Part shown: positions 44,198-54,282 of the stretch, piece by piece | Position numbering within the stretch: position 1 is the stretch's first letter | Layout of the letters: each line of letters starts with the position of its first letter | Source: Nannocystis pusilla | GTDB taxonomy: Bacteria; Myxococcota_A; Polyangia; Nannocystales; Nannocystaceae | Reading direction: 5' to 3' | Assembly (NCBI RefSeq): GCF_026626665.1 | Contig: NZ_JAPNKE010000002.1 | Span: 2,109,204 to 2,173,203 of the forward strand | Length of the DNA: 64,000 nucleotides | The notes under the pieces: generated by a model | Seen by the model: only the letters and a program-made list of their open reading frames with translations | What the model was told of the DNA's origin: nothing | Database searches by the model: none | Translations under genes and position numbers: made by a program

Positions 44198-44330
44198 GGA
44201 TACTCCGCGAAGAAAGTCCGGCGAGTATAGCAACGCGCGGCGCGGGCGTGGGGGCGGCTACGCCGTTTCGGGGCGATCTCGGACGGCGCCCGGATCGGCC
44301 GCCGCCGGCCCGGGCTCGACGGCCGGTGGA

Positions 44331-46096
44331 TCACTCCGAATCGGGCGAGCGGGCGGGCGCGCCGAGCCGGACCTCGATGGTGATCGGTACGACGATTCGC
44401 AGGGCCTCGCCGTCGACGGCCGGCGCAGGTTCGGGGGCGGCGACGACTCGCACGCGTCGGCGCGGGCGCGGAGGGGCCGGGGTCGCGTCGGCGATCTGCC
44501 GGCGCAGGGCCATCGAGGCGCTGCGCGGGACCGCCGGGAGCTGCGAGCGCCCGAGCAGCGCGTCGACCAGGGCGGCCCGATAGGCGTGGTCGACCACGAA
44601 CTGCTGCAACACCTCGACGCCGAGGCCGGGCGCGGCGAGGCCCGATCTTCGCGGGCGCCGAACAGCGCGGACACGCCGGCGCGGACCCGCTGTTCGACGC
44701 CGCGGGCCCGCTCCGCGGGCGCGGCGGTCTCCAGAGGTCCGGACCGAAGCTCGCGCGCGTAGGCGAGGGGCAGGACCGCGTCGACGAGCATCGATTCGGG
44801 GCTGGCGGGCGGCGCATCGAGGAGGGTGGCTTCGTCGCCGACGGGCAGCGGGGCCTGCAGCAGGGCCGCGCAGTCGAGCAGGCCGGCGCCGAACCACGCG
44901 CCGGGGAACGGGCCGGGATCGACGGCGGGGCGGGCCACGCCGGTGAGCACGCGGCGGAACGCTCGCGGCAGGGCGGCGCCGGGGTAGCGCTGGCGCAGCG
45001 CGGCCGGTCCGTGCAGGGCCAGCCACAGCGCGGCGGCGGAGGCGACCAGGGCGGTGGCGTAGGAGGTGCCGCTGCTCGGGCCGGTCACCGGATCGCCGTC
45101 CTGCCAGTCGGCGACGACGACCCGGTGTCCCGGGGCCGACAGCGCGACGCTCTTGCCCTTCGACGAGCCGGACCACGCCTGTCCTTCGGGACCGGTGGCA
45201 GCAATCGCCAGCGCCTCGGGATAGGCGGCCGGCCACACCACGAATTGCACGAAGTTGCCGGCCGCCGCGACGACGATGACGCCGCGCGCGTGGGCCCGCT
45301 CGATCGCGCGGCGCAGGCGGGCGCCGGGCAGGCCGCCGAGGCTGAGCGAAATGACGTGACAGCCGCGCAGGACCGCGTGATCGATCGCCCGGGCCAGACG
45401 CGCGTGCCAGGTCGAGACGACCACCGAGTCGGTGACGCGAATGGGCACGACCTCGACCGCGGGGGCGAGGCCGACGACGCGGTGCGGCGCACGCTCGCGC
45501 CCGACCATGAGGCTGCTGGTCGCGGTGCCGTGGCCGGGCTGACCGAACGGATTCAGGGGATCGATCGGCGGGCTGCCGGGCTCCATCAGGTTGAGGCCCT
45601 GCGCCTGCAGGACCGCGGCGCCGGCGAGGCTGGGGTGCGCGGTGGTGCCGCTGTCGGGGTGGCCGATCCGCACGCCCGCGCCGCTGCTGTGCTGCCAGGC
45701 GAGGTCGGCGTGGAGCTCGTCGAGGTGCCAGCGCGGCGGGAGGTCGACGAACAGATCGGTGCCGGCGCCCTCGTGCCATTCGCCGGCGTTGCGGGCGTCG
45801 ATCTCGGTCAGCTCGTGGTCGAGCTCGGCCTCGGCGACCGCGGCGAACTCGGGCCGCGCGGCCAGCTCGGCGGTGAGGGCGTGGGCGGCGTTCCAGCCGC
45901 GTCGCATGTCGGTGTCGGCGGGCGCGAGGACCTCGACGAGGCGCCGCGGCTCGCCGGCGTCGACGGGGCCGGTGACGCGCCAGCCGCGGGCGTCGAGGCC
46001 GATCGCAGCGACTGCGCGCTCGACCGCGGCGGTGGCCTCGGCCGCGCTGACGGCGGTGAGCTCGACGACGACGCCGGGGCTCCTGGGCGCGTTCAC
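44331..46096 (-). CDS. subtilase (S8 family serine peptidase), apparent frameshift near C-terminus
   Basis: About 589 aa if corrected. GTG 46096 overlaps the preceding stop as GTGA. The N-terminal 130 residues (VVVELTAVSAAEATAAVERA...) precede the S8 domain. Triad: IGHPDSGTTAHPSL (Asp), GQPGHGTATSSLM (His), GPSSGTSYATALVA (Ser), oxyanion VVAAAGNF. No signal peptide. After FGAREDR (about 44647) the frame changes by one base and continues GLAAPGLGVEVLQQFVVDHA to LRIVVPITIEVRLGAPAR and stop 44331. That C-terminal beta motif also occurs in the trypsin-EndA protein (LRLTVPIEITVRLG), linking the two. An in-frame palindromic element (45178-45195) encodes TGPEGQA. Likely role: cleavage and activation of the cluster partner. 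Confidence 0.8.
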
Positions 46097-48148
46097 GGGG
46101 CCCCCAGTCCGAGCGCGAAGTCGACGAGGTCGACCCACTGCGGGTGATCGATGAACGGGTTGCGGTTGCCCTGCACGGCGAAGATGGCCTGATTGCGGTG
46201 GCGCTCGTACTGCCCGGGCGGATCCGCCTTGGACCATTGCTTGAGCAGCTCGATCTGCTGGGGGCTGAGCTCGTGCGGGGCGTCGATCTCGCCGGGGTAG
46301 CGGACCAGGAAATAGAGGGTGGCGCGCGCGACCGGGCCGTGGCCGCGGTTCGGCTCGAAGTGCGGGCCGTCGCCGATCCCGCAGGGAGGCAGAGGCCCGT
46401 CGTCGGCGAAATCGTAGTAGGAGCGGTCGGCGCGCATGGTGTTGCAATCCACGTCGCAGGCGAACAGGTGGTGCAGGTCGCCGCGCATCGGCTCGCGCTT
46501 GCGGAACCAGCTCTGCGGGACGACGTGCTCGCAGTTGTACGGCAGCTCGGCCTCGATCGCGGCCTCGATGTCGGTGAAAGAAGCGAACTTCCGACTTGCC
46601 AGCGCCTCGGCCCGGCGGGCCCGGCGCTTCGCGTCGATGTGGGCGTCGGCGGCGATCAGCTGCTCGGGCGCGAAGGTGGCGTCGGAGTAGATCGAGGCCA
46701 GGCGGAGGTCGGGCCGCAGGTCGACCCACGGATAGACGTGATGGCTGGGATCGTAGGACGGAGTCTCGAGGTGGGTGGCCGCGACCAGGGCGGACAGCGT
46801 CTCGTAGCAGACGTCGTGGACGACGTCGGCGTAATACTTGTCGCGGTCGACGGCGTCCTGGCCGGCGTCGTAATAGCGGCGACCTCGAGCGGCGGCGACG
46901 AGCTGGCGCAGCTCGGGAGGAATGACAGGCGTCGACTCGGTCGCCGGGGTCGCCGAAATGGTGGCACCCGGGGCGAGTGGTTGGCCGAGCCGCACGGTGA
47001 TCTCGATCGGCACGGTGAGGCGCAAGGTCTGGGCCGGGAGGTCGACTGCGGCGATCTGGGGGTCGGGGGCGGGCGCAGGCGGCAGGAGCTCCTCGACGTC
47101 GTTCCACGCGGCGTTCCACTCGGACGGCAGGTCGCGTCGCGGCGCCGCGCCGGCGAGCGCGACCCCGGCGTCGACGACCCGCGGATCCCACGCGAGCTCG
47201 GCGGCCGGGACCGCGAAGTTGCGGTCGAGGTAGACGCCGCCGAAGTGGAGGCCGAGGACGTGGCCGGTGGCGACGTCGAGGATGGCGGCGCCCGAGCAGC
47301 CGCCGAGGGTCGAGGAGTCGTGCAGCGCGGCCGAGACGGTGCGGCCGAAGCTGACGACGGAGCGGCGCCCGCCGAAGTAGCCGGGGGCGAGGCGCTTGAG
47401 GTTGTAGCGGCCGCGGAAGACGCGGTGCTGGACCTCGAAGTCGTTGCGCGCGTCGAAGCCGGGATAGCCGACGACCGCGACGCGCCGCTGGGCCCCGGGC
47501 TCGTCGACCGCGAGCCGCAGCGGGGCGACCCGCAGGCCGTCGACGCGCAGCAGGGCCACGTCCCAGTACGGGTGGATCAGGACGATCCCGGACACGGTGT
47601 AGGTCGGGCCGTCCGGCTCGTCGGGCTGCTCGCGCCGCGGGCGAAGCCGGCCGTCTGGCCGGGGAGGAAGCGCAGGCGCCGGCGCCCGACGCCGCTGGCG
47701 AACAGCTGGGCGACGTGGCGATTGGTCATGACGAGGCCGTCGCCGACCACGAAGCCGGTGCCGCCGTACGGGACGGAGAGGTTGGCGGGCAGCTCGATGC
47801 GGCCGATCGCGGGCAGGCAGGCCTCGATCCGCGCGCGCAGGACGCTGTCGTCATGGAGGTCGAAGAACTCGCCGGGCGGCAGTGCGACGATTCGGCCGTC
47901 GGCGAGGTCGGCGACCGGCCGCTCCTTGGGCAATATGATCGCCTCGAGGCAATCCAGGTCGGCGGGATCGAGGGGGCGCGCTGGACCCACCGGATCGCGG
48001 TGGTGCGCACCTGCTCGGTCTGCCGCGCGTCGAGGCCGAACCATCGGGCGGCGCCTTCGATGATACCGTCGATTGCGCCGCTGGACTCGAGCTCGGTCCG
48101 CGGCAACAGAGATTCCGCATAGGCGCGGAGGCGTTCGGGTGAGACCAT
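46093..48148 (-). CDS. trypsin-like peptidase fused to endonuclease I domain (two apparent frameshifts)
   Basis: If two single-base deletions (near 47990 and 47645) are restored, this is a 685-aa protein starting MVSPERLRAYAESLLPRTEL. The N-terminal 60 residues look helical and adaptor-like. Peptidase: GGTGFVVGDGLVMTNRHVAQ (His), HPYWDVALLRVDG (Asp), GGCSGAAILDVATG (Ser). A short beta motif LRLTVPIEITVRLG follows, then a complete EndA/NucM-type endonuclease I: YNCEHVVPQSWF, DLHHLFACDVDCN, DRSYYDF, NRGHGPVARA and NRNPFIDHPQW. A nuclease that normally acts outside the cell is tied here to an intracellular-type protease, suggesting a proteolysis-released DNA-degrading toxin. GTGA overlap with the subtilase. 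Confidence 0.8.
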
Positions 48149-48319
48149 AGACCCCGAGCAGACCACGCGGGCGCGGCGAAGAAAAGCCCCGCGAGGCGAC
48201 CGCTGGCTCGATGGGCATCGCGCGGCGAACCGAACCGTGTTCGTCGGCTGCGCGGCGGCGGGTCCGGGGCCGCGCGGCCCGCGGTCGACCGCGCGGCGGC
48301 GGACGGGTACGCTGGGCCG

Positions 48320-49315
48320 GTGACGTCGCAGCGGACGAAGCCGTTTCGAGCCGGCCGGCGGCTGGTGTTCGTGCGGTCGATCGGCACGCTGTGGGGGCAG
48401 GCGCGGCGGTCGTGGTGGGCCGACGCGCCGTCCTGCCTGGTGCGCGCGAGCTACGACTCGGCCGAGCTGGTGCGCGAGGCGGCGGGCGGGACCTCGAGGT
48501 TGCGCGCATCGAGCGGGGGACCGCGGCTGATGGGCATGGGAGCGCCGCGCTCCGGCGACGCGCTGGTGATCGTCCACGAGTGCGGCGCGGGGGCACGGCT
48601 GGTGATGAAGCGTGGCGAGAAGGACATGTCGGAATGGACATGGCCGGAAGACCCTACGGATGTCGACCTGATCACCGACGGCCGGCGGATCGTGATGCGG
48701 CACGGGCGCGGGAGGCTGTCGTGGTTCGCGGCGGAGTCGCTCGGCCCGCCGCGACCGTGGTCGCTGAAGCTGGTGCGGCAGGCCCTCGGCGAGGTACGCA
48801 TGCACGTCACCGGGCTGTGGGACCTCGGCGACTCGCTGGTGGTGACCACGGTCGACACGTGGTCGCAGTGGCGCTGGGACGGCGAGCTCATGGCGTGCTG
48901 GCGGGCGCCGGCCTACGAGCTCGGGGCCGTGACGGTGGTCGCGTGGCACGCCGCGGGGCCGATCCTGTACATGCGGGTGATCGATCCGGCGACGGGAGAG
49001 CAGGGGTCCGGCCGCGACGCGTATCGGCTGGTGGTGTGGGACCCGAGGCGCGGGGTGGGCCGTCCGCTGGGCCCGGCGCACGACTGGCCCCGCGCGGCGC
49101 GATCGCCCGACGGCCGCTGGCTGGTGGCCGACCGCGTGACGCGAGAGGGCCGCGGGCTCGAGCTGTGGGATATGGCGACGGACACTCGGGTCGAGCGCCT
49201 GCCGACGCGCCGGCGCGCGGTCGAGGCGCTCGCGTTCGCCCCGGACGGCTTGCACGTGGCGGTGGCGACGATGGAGGACTGGTTCGTGCTGCGGGTCGTG
49301 CCCGGCGAAGAGTGA
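48320..49315 (+). CDS. WD40/beta-propeller-like protein, function unknown
   Basis: A 331-aa protein starting at GTG 48320. Repeated strands such as SWFAAESLGPPRPWSLKLV, YRLVVWDPRRGVGRPLG, LELWDMATDTRVERLPTRR and VEALAFAPDGLHVAVATMED give a WD40-like pattern without strict GH/WD dipeptides. An in-frame pair of palindromic elements (48621-48641) encodes KDMSEWTWPED. The gene is divergent from the trypsin-endonuclease gene; the 171-bp gap between the starts may be a shared control region. No signal peptide. It might be a regulator or scaffold of that cluster, but only position suggests so. Confidence 0.65.
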   Translation: MTSQRTKPFRAGRRLVFVRSIGTLWGQARRSWWADAPSCLVRASYDSAELVREAAGGTSRLRASSGGPRLMGMGAPRSGDALVIVHECGAGARLVMKRGEKDMSEWTWPEDPTDVDLITDGRRIVMRHGRGRLSWFAAESLGPPRPWSLKLVRQALGEVRMHVTGLWDLGDSLVVTTVDTWSQWRWDGELMACWRAPAYELGAVTVVAWHAAGPILYMRVIDPATGEQGSGRDAYRLVVWDPRRGVGRPLGPAHDWPRAARSPDGRWLVADRVTREGRGLELWDMATDTRVERLPTRRRAVEALAFAPDGLHVAVATMEDWFVLRVVPGEE

Positions 49316-49387
49316 AGCACGACGGGCCCGGCCCGTGCGGTGGCGGTGGCGGCCGCGCCGGCGCTCGCGGTGCTGGGCCGGCGCGCC

Positions 49388-51745
49388 TCAGCCGATGACC
49401 TTGCAGGCGGGGTCGAGGGTCGCGGTGTTGTTGTCGGTGCGGCACTCGTGCCACGGGTGCTCGGGCATGCCGTCGTCGACGATCAGCACCAGCGGCTTGC
49501 TGCCGTCGATGAAGCTCGGCGGCAGGTCTTGCAGCTCGAGCACCAGCTCCTGGGCCTCGGCGGGGTACAGGACCTTGGTGGTGCTGAGGGTGCCGAGCAA
49601 GGTGCCGCCCTGATTGGGGTCGCCCTCGTAGAAGCCGACGGGCACGCCGGCGGGCACGGCGGCCTGGCCGAGGTTGCGCACGCGGGCGAACGCCTTGAAG
49701 CCGTCGAAGCACTGGGTGTGGCCGGCGACGACGAGGTCGGGCGCGGCGAACTCGCCCTCGGGCTGGACGTTCTGGCGGAAGTTGTTGAGGCCCGGGGTGG
49801 TCCAGTTGGAGACCTCGGCGGTCGGGATGGTGCCGTCCTCGGCGACGTTGGTGACGTGGTAGGCGTGCTGGTTCCAGATCCGGCGCGTGCGCACCCACTG
49901 GTTGTTGGCGTCGCCGAAGACCCGCACGCCGCGGGTCTTCATCTGCTCTTTGGGGCAGGTGAGGCTGGAGTAGTCGTTGGAGGAGACGACGATGTCGGCC
50001 TGGCCGTCGTTGTCGACGTCGGCGACCAGCGGGTACTCGTGAAGGGTGCCGGAGGTGTTGCAGACCTCGAGCAGGACGTCGCCGGTGGCGCCGTCGTAGA
50101 TCCGCATGTACTGCTCGTCGGCGTAGACGACCTCGGCCGAGCCGGAGCCGTCGAAGTCGAACACCGAGCTGCCGGTGAACGCCGACGAGCAGTCCTGCGT
50201 CTGCTTGATCCACAGGAAGGTGTCGGCCGCGGCGACGTTCGGGTCGATCAGCTTCTTGCCGTCGAACACCGCGTAGCCGATGCCGCCGGCGACGCCGATG
50301 TCGGGGGTGCCGTCGCCGTTGAAGTCGGCGATGGTCGGCGGGCCGCCGCCGCCGATGTTGCCGGCGCTGTCGGCCGGGCACAGGTCGGGCGACAGCGGGC
50401 CGTTGATGTCGATGTCCTGGCGGACGATGACGAACTTGCCGGGGGCGTTGGGGTCGTAGCGCCAGATGTTGAGGTCGTGGGTGCCGGTGCCGTGGACGTT
50501 GTCGATGCCGACGACCTCGGGCACGCCGTCGAGGTCGAAGTCGGCGACGGCGGGGAAGGTGCCGCCGAGGCCGGTGTCGACGAGGACGGTGCCGTCGGCC
50601 TCGAGGATCCGGGTCGGGGTGACGATCTCGAGCTGGCCGTCGCCGTCGGCGTCGGCGGCGATGGCCTTCTTGTTCCACCAGCTGCTGGTGAGGCCGTCGA
50701 TCGTCAGCTCGACCGCGCCGGTCTTGCCGTCGAGGACGCTCGACTCGGTGAGGACCTCGACGTTGCCGTCGCCGTCGAAGTCGGCCAGCGAGATGTGGTC
50801 GCAGCCGACGACCTCGGCGCTGATCCACAGCTCGGCGCCGGCGGCGGTGTAGGCCCGCACCTTGCCCTCGGCGGTGCAGGCGACGACCTCGTTGCCGGGC
50901 ACGCCGTCGATGTTGCCGCCGGCCAGCGAGCGGCCGCCGAACAGGGTGTCGACGGCCGGCTTCTGCGTCCACTTGGTGACGAGCGCGCCGTTCACGATCG
51001 AGATCGCGTGCAGGGTGCCGTTGGAGCTGTAGTTGCCCTCGTCGAACGACATGAACACGATCTCGGGGATGTCGCGCTCGTCGACCTCGCCGTTGCAGTC
51101 GTCGTCGTCGAGCTGGATGACGATCGGCGGCATCATCACGCTGGCGTCGGTCCACGCGTACTTCAGCACCGGATCGAAGCTGGTCTGCGGCTTGTATTCA
51201 CAGCGGGGCAGGCAGTCGATGTCGTCGCCCTCGGGCACGACGCCGGGGTCGCACTCGGGCGGCTCCGGCAGGCACTTGCCGGTCGCCGGCATGAAGCCGC
51301 CGCCGCACTGATCGCCGCCCATGCTGCCCGGCTCGCCGAGGGTGTATTCACAATAGTTGCCCTCGGGACATTCGGCGGCGTCGACGCATTCGGCGCCGGG
51401 GACGACGCACTGCTGGAAGGAGCACACCTGGTCGGACTGGCAGCAGACCTCGCCGCACGCGAGGTCGGCGGCGCAGCAGACGTCGCCGACGCAGGCGCCG
51501 TCGGGACAGCTCTCGAGGCTGCAGGCGGCGCCGGTGGTGCCGCTGGAGGCGTCGGTGAGGCCGCCGCTGCCCTCGGTCGGGACGACGTCGGTGGTGCCGT
51601 CGGTGGTGGTGCCGGTGAGGCCGTCGGTGCCGGGGAGGGTGGTCCCGGGGGTCGTCGGGGTCGCGCTGTCGGCCGGGCGACCGCTGTCGCCGCACGCGGC
51701 GACCAGGGCTACGAGGAGGTTGGGGGCCAAAATCGCGCGACGCAT
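49388..51745 (-). CDS. FG-GAP/VCBS-repeat lipoprotein
   Basis: A 785-aa predicted lipoprotein (LVAAC, Cys18) with a Thr/Gly/Asp linker (about 20-70). A Cys-rich module follows (CSLESCPDGACVGDVCCAAD, CGEVCCQSDQVCSFQQC, CVDAAECPEGNYC). The main body carries about six calcium-binding FG-GAP blades: DFDGDGNVEV, DADGDGQLEI, DFDLDGVPEV, DFNGDGTPDI, DFDGSGSAEV and DVDNDGQADI, i.e. an integrin-alpha-like propeller. The C-terminal 130 residues (ARVRNLGQAAVPAGVPVGFY ... CRTDNNTATLDPAC) look like a CARDB beta-sandwich. Likely a calcium-stabilised surface adhesin. A single gene between convergent and divergent neighbours. Confidence 0.88.
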   Translation of the reverse strand: MRRAILAPNLLVALVAACGDSGRPADSATPTTPGTTLPGTDGLTGTTTDGTTDVVPTEGSGGLTDASSGTTGAACSLESCPDGACVGDVCCAADLACGEVCCQSDQVCSFQQCVVPGAECVDAAECPEGNYCEYTLGEPGSMGGDQCGGGFMPATGKCLPEPPECDPGVVPEGDDIDCLPRCEYKPQTSFDPVLKYAWTDASVMMPPIVIQLDDDDCNGEVDERDIPEIVFMSFDEGNYSSNGTLHAISIVNGALVTKWTQKPAVDTLFGGRSLAGGNIDGVPGNEVVACTAEGKVRAYTAAGAELWISAEVVGCDHISLADFDGDGNVEVLTESSVLDGKTGAVELTIDGLTSSWWNKKAIAADADGDGQLEIVTPTRILEADGTVLVDTGLGGTFPAVADFDLDGVPEVVGIDNVHGTGTHDLNIWRYDPNAPGKFVIVRQDIDINGPLSPDLCPADSAGNIGGGGPPTIADFNGDGTPDIGVAGGIGYAVFDGKKLIDPNVAAADTFLWIKQTQDCSSAFTGSSVFDFDGSGSAEVVYADEQYMRIYDGATGDVLLEVCNTSGTLHEYPLVADVDNDGQADIVVSSNDYSSLTCPKEQMKTRGVRVFGDANNQWVRTRRIWNQHAYHVTNVAEDGTIPTAEVSNWTTPGLNNFRQNVQPEGEFAAPDLVVAGHTQCFDGFKAFARVRNLGQAAVPAGVPVGFYEGDPNQGGTLLGTLSTTKVLYPAEAQELVLELQDLPPSFIDGSKPLVLIVDDGMPEHPWHECRTDNNTATLDPACKVIG

Positions 51746-51999
51746 CGCGAGGATGGGACCACGTGGACCCCGAAGATGACAAGTCGTCGCTTGCGGATCG
51801 AACCGGCGAAGCGTGGTGCGGCGATTGCGAGGTCACGAGAAGGCCGCACAGCGGCGACGAACGAGCGAATTCGCGGGATCGACCGAGCACGGGCGAGCCG
51901 GCCCGCAGGCGCGCGTCCGCCCGCGCGCAATCGGCTTCATCGCGCGGCCCCGGAGGCTCAGGCGCAATGAGGGCAGTCGCCGCGCGACGCGACGGCGAA

Positions 52000-53106
52000 T
52001 CAACCGAGGACGTCGGACGAATCGCCGGTCAGCGCCGGCATGGCGGCGGCCGTGAGCGCGGCGAGGGCGCTCGGCCGCGCGACGGGAGCGGCGGCCTGCC
52101 AGCGCCCGCGGGCGGCGTCGAGGATCCCGCCGACGAGGGCGTCGTAGCTCCAGCCGTGACCGGCGGCGAGGTTGGCGAGGTCGCTGAAGCCGGGGCGCAG
52201 GCCGGGCAGGGGGTTGATCTCGATGAACTGGACCTGGCCGTAGCGATCGCAGCGCAGGTCGACGCGCGAGATGTCGCGGCACTCGAACACGCGGTGGGCG
52301 GCCAGCGCGAGCTCGTGGATCTGGCGCAGGCGCGCGGGCGAGACGGCGCCGCGGCGCAGCAGCTCGTCGGTCATGTGATAGCGGACCTCGACGCAGTAAT
52401 CGCGCTTGTACTCGAGCGAATAGACGAACTCGTCGAGCGGGCCGCTGGGGACGATCTGCATGACGCCGAGGGCGCGGGCGTCGTCGCCGTTGCCGAGGAC
52501 GCCGACGGTGTACTCCTCGCCCGGCAGGAACTCCTCGACCAGGACGGGCTGGTGGTAGGCGGCGTGCAGCGAGCGGACGAGGTCGTGCAGCTGGGCGGGC
52601 CCGGTGCAGCGCGAACGGCTGCGGATCCCGATCGAGGAGCCCTCGCCCACGGGCTTGAGGAACAGCGGATAGCGCAGGCCGCGGTCGTCGCAGGTCTCGC
52701 CGACGGGGACGAGGCGGAACGGCGGGGTCGGCAGGCCGTGATCGAGGGCGACGAGCTTGGCGACCCGCTTGTCGAGGGTGAGGGTGAGCGCGGGGGCGTC
52801 GCTGCCGGTGAAGGGGATTGCGAGGAGCTCGAGGATCGCGGGGACCTGCGATTCGCGGCCGCGCCCGCCGAAGCCCTCGGCGAGGTTGAAGACGCCGTCG
52901 AGGCGCTCGGCCAGACCGCCGCGGATCAGGCCGTCGAGGAGCGCCCGGCCGCCGCCGAGGCGGACGACGTCGTGCCCGCGGCGCCGCAAGACCTGCTCGA
53001 TGGCGACGATGGTGTCGATCGCCTCGAGCTCCTCGTAGAGGTCGCTGGGCTCCGACGCGGCCGGTGCGTCCGCCGGTTTGAGGTCGTAGGTGATGCCGAT
53101 CCGCAT
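52000..53106 (-). CDS. D-alanine-D-alanine ligase-like ATP-grasp enzyme
   Basis: A 368-aa ligase. N-terminal substrate half (MRIGITYDLKPADAPAASEP, VFNLAEGFGGRGRESQVPAI), then the ATP-grasp core: ALTLTLDKRVAKLVALDHGL, PLFLKPVGEGSSIGI, VEEFLPGEEYTVGVLG and metal ligands VDLRCDRYGQVQFIEINPLP. Length and motif order match Ddl, but the N-terminus (TYDLKPAD) belongs to the Ddl-like clade that joins peptides or other amino acids, and the genome should carry a separate ddl in a cell-wall cluster. So the substrate is uncertain. I chose ATG 53106. No operon partner; a 1.1-kb non-coding stretch lies upstream. Confidence 0.8.
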   Translation of the reverse strand: MRIGITYDLKPADAPAASEPSDLYEELEAIDTIVAIEQVLRRRGHDVVRLGGGRALLDGLIRGGLAERLDGVFNLAEGFGGRGRESQVPAILELLAIPFTGSDAPALTLTLDKRVAKLVALDHGLPTPPFRLVPVGETCDDRGLRYPLFLKPVGEGSSIGIRSRSRCTGPAQLHDLVRSLHAAYHQPVLVEEFLPGEEYTVGVLGNGDDARALGVMQIVPSGPLDEFVYSLEYKRDYCVEVRYHMTDELLRRGAVSPARLRQIHELALAAHRVFECRDISRVDLRCDRYGQVQFIEINPLPGLRPGFSDLANLAAGHGWSYDALVGGILDAARGRWQAAAPVARPSALAALTAAAMPALTGDSSDVLG

Positions 53107-54246
53107 GGCGGGAGAGACGAGTAGCACGGGCCGCAAGCGCGCACGAGTCGGTTCCACCGCGAGGCGCCGACTCGGAATTGTACCTGCAAGCGAGGCGGGA
53201 CCCCTGAGGCCGGTCCCGGGGCAGGCCGAACGGAGAGGCTCGAGCGTGCAGCGGCCTCGACTTCGATGGGTCCACGCGAGGTCGGCGAGGTGGTTGGTTC
53301 GGACCTGATCGGGTGACCGGCTTCGGCGACGCGAATGGGTGGCCCGTCGGCGCCAGGGGGTTTTATGGATTGGCGAGCGCTTGGGAGGCGGAGGCGATCG
53401 CCTGCTTCATCGCGATCGTCGAGGCGGTGAAGCGAGGTCGTGCCGCGTATGCCTCGGTGAGACATCGGGGCGGCGACGCAGGCGCCGTCACGGCAGTCGG
53501 CCGTCGAGGCGCGACGAGCTCGGCGAACTGCGAATGGCCCGACCGCCGGGATCGGCTCGCGCGGGTGGGGGACGATCCGCATCGAGACGTCCAGGAGAGC
53601 GACGCCCGGGGCGAGGGCGTCGCCCGGCGCCGCGTCGCACAGCCGGGGGCAGACGGCGTCAGCTCGCCGACCGCGGCGGGCGGCGCAGCGCGGCGGAGAG
53701 GACGTCGGCGGCGGCGATCGGCGTGCGCGGCCGGGCAAGGATGCCGTGAACGTGGCGCGGAGTGGACATTGTTCGGGCGCCGGCGATGTCCCCGGCCCGC
53801 GGCGCGAGGAGGCGCGATTGAGGCGACGAGCGGCGATATCGGGCCATTGAACCCGATTCGACGAGGCACGCGCGGGCGGCGATGCGGGGGCTGCCGGCCC
53901 TGGCGAGCGCCGGCGCGCGCGATCGGAAACGCGATTTGACGCGAATGATGCGACATGGTAATCGAAATGGTGTCGGCGGGGCGCTGCGACAGGTTCGCAG
54001 CAATGCCTCCGCCGTTCGCCTTTAACTCCCGTTCGTCGGCGAGAGGCCGTCGCGGGCGAGGCGGCGGACCCGGCCCTGGATGGTCCGGGGGACATGTCCG
54101 ATCGACCCGGTGGATTCGGCGCTCGCGGCGCTGCCGGGCGCCGCGTTGTCGCCAGGCGCCCGCGCCGACCGAGTCGTCGCCGGGTAGCGCGATTCATGAC
54201 ACGCGGAGGTGCGGGAGCGGTCGCCGTCGCGGCGTGATCACGTCGC
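53107..54246. other. 1.1-kb region without a convincing gene; possible decayed ORF
   Basis: No single frame is convincing. Minus-strand pieces with G/C-rich third positions are MSTPRHVHGILARPRTPIAA (from ATG 53769) and, in another frame, GDALAPGVALLDVSMRIVPH (near 53610-53550). Joined they could be one small gene with a frameshift, which I do not recognise. A plus-strand ORF at 53313-53939 has poor codon use after residue 55. A weak palindromic element is at 54091-54100. Confidence 0.3.
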
Positions 54247-54282
54247 GTGGCGCAGCGCGGGAGGTCGGGCCACGAACGGGAG

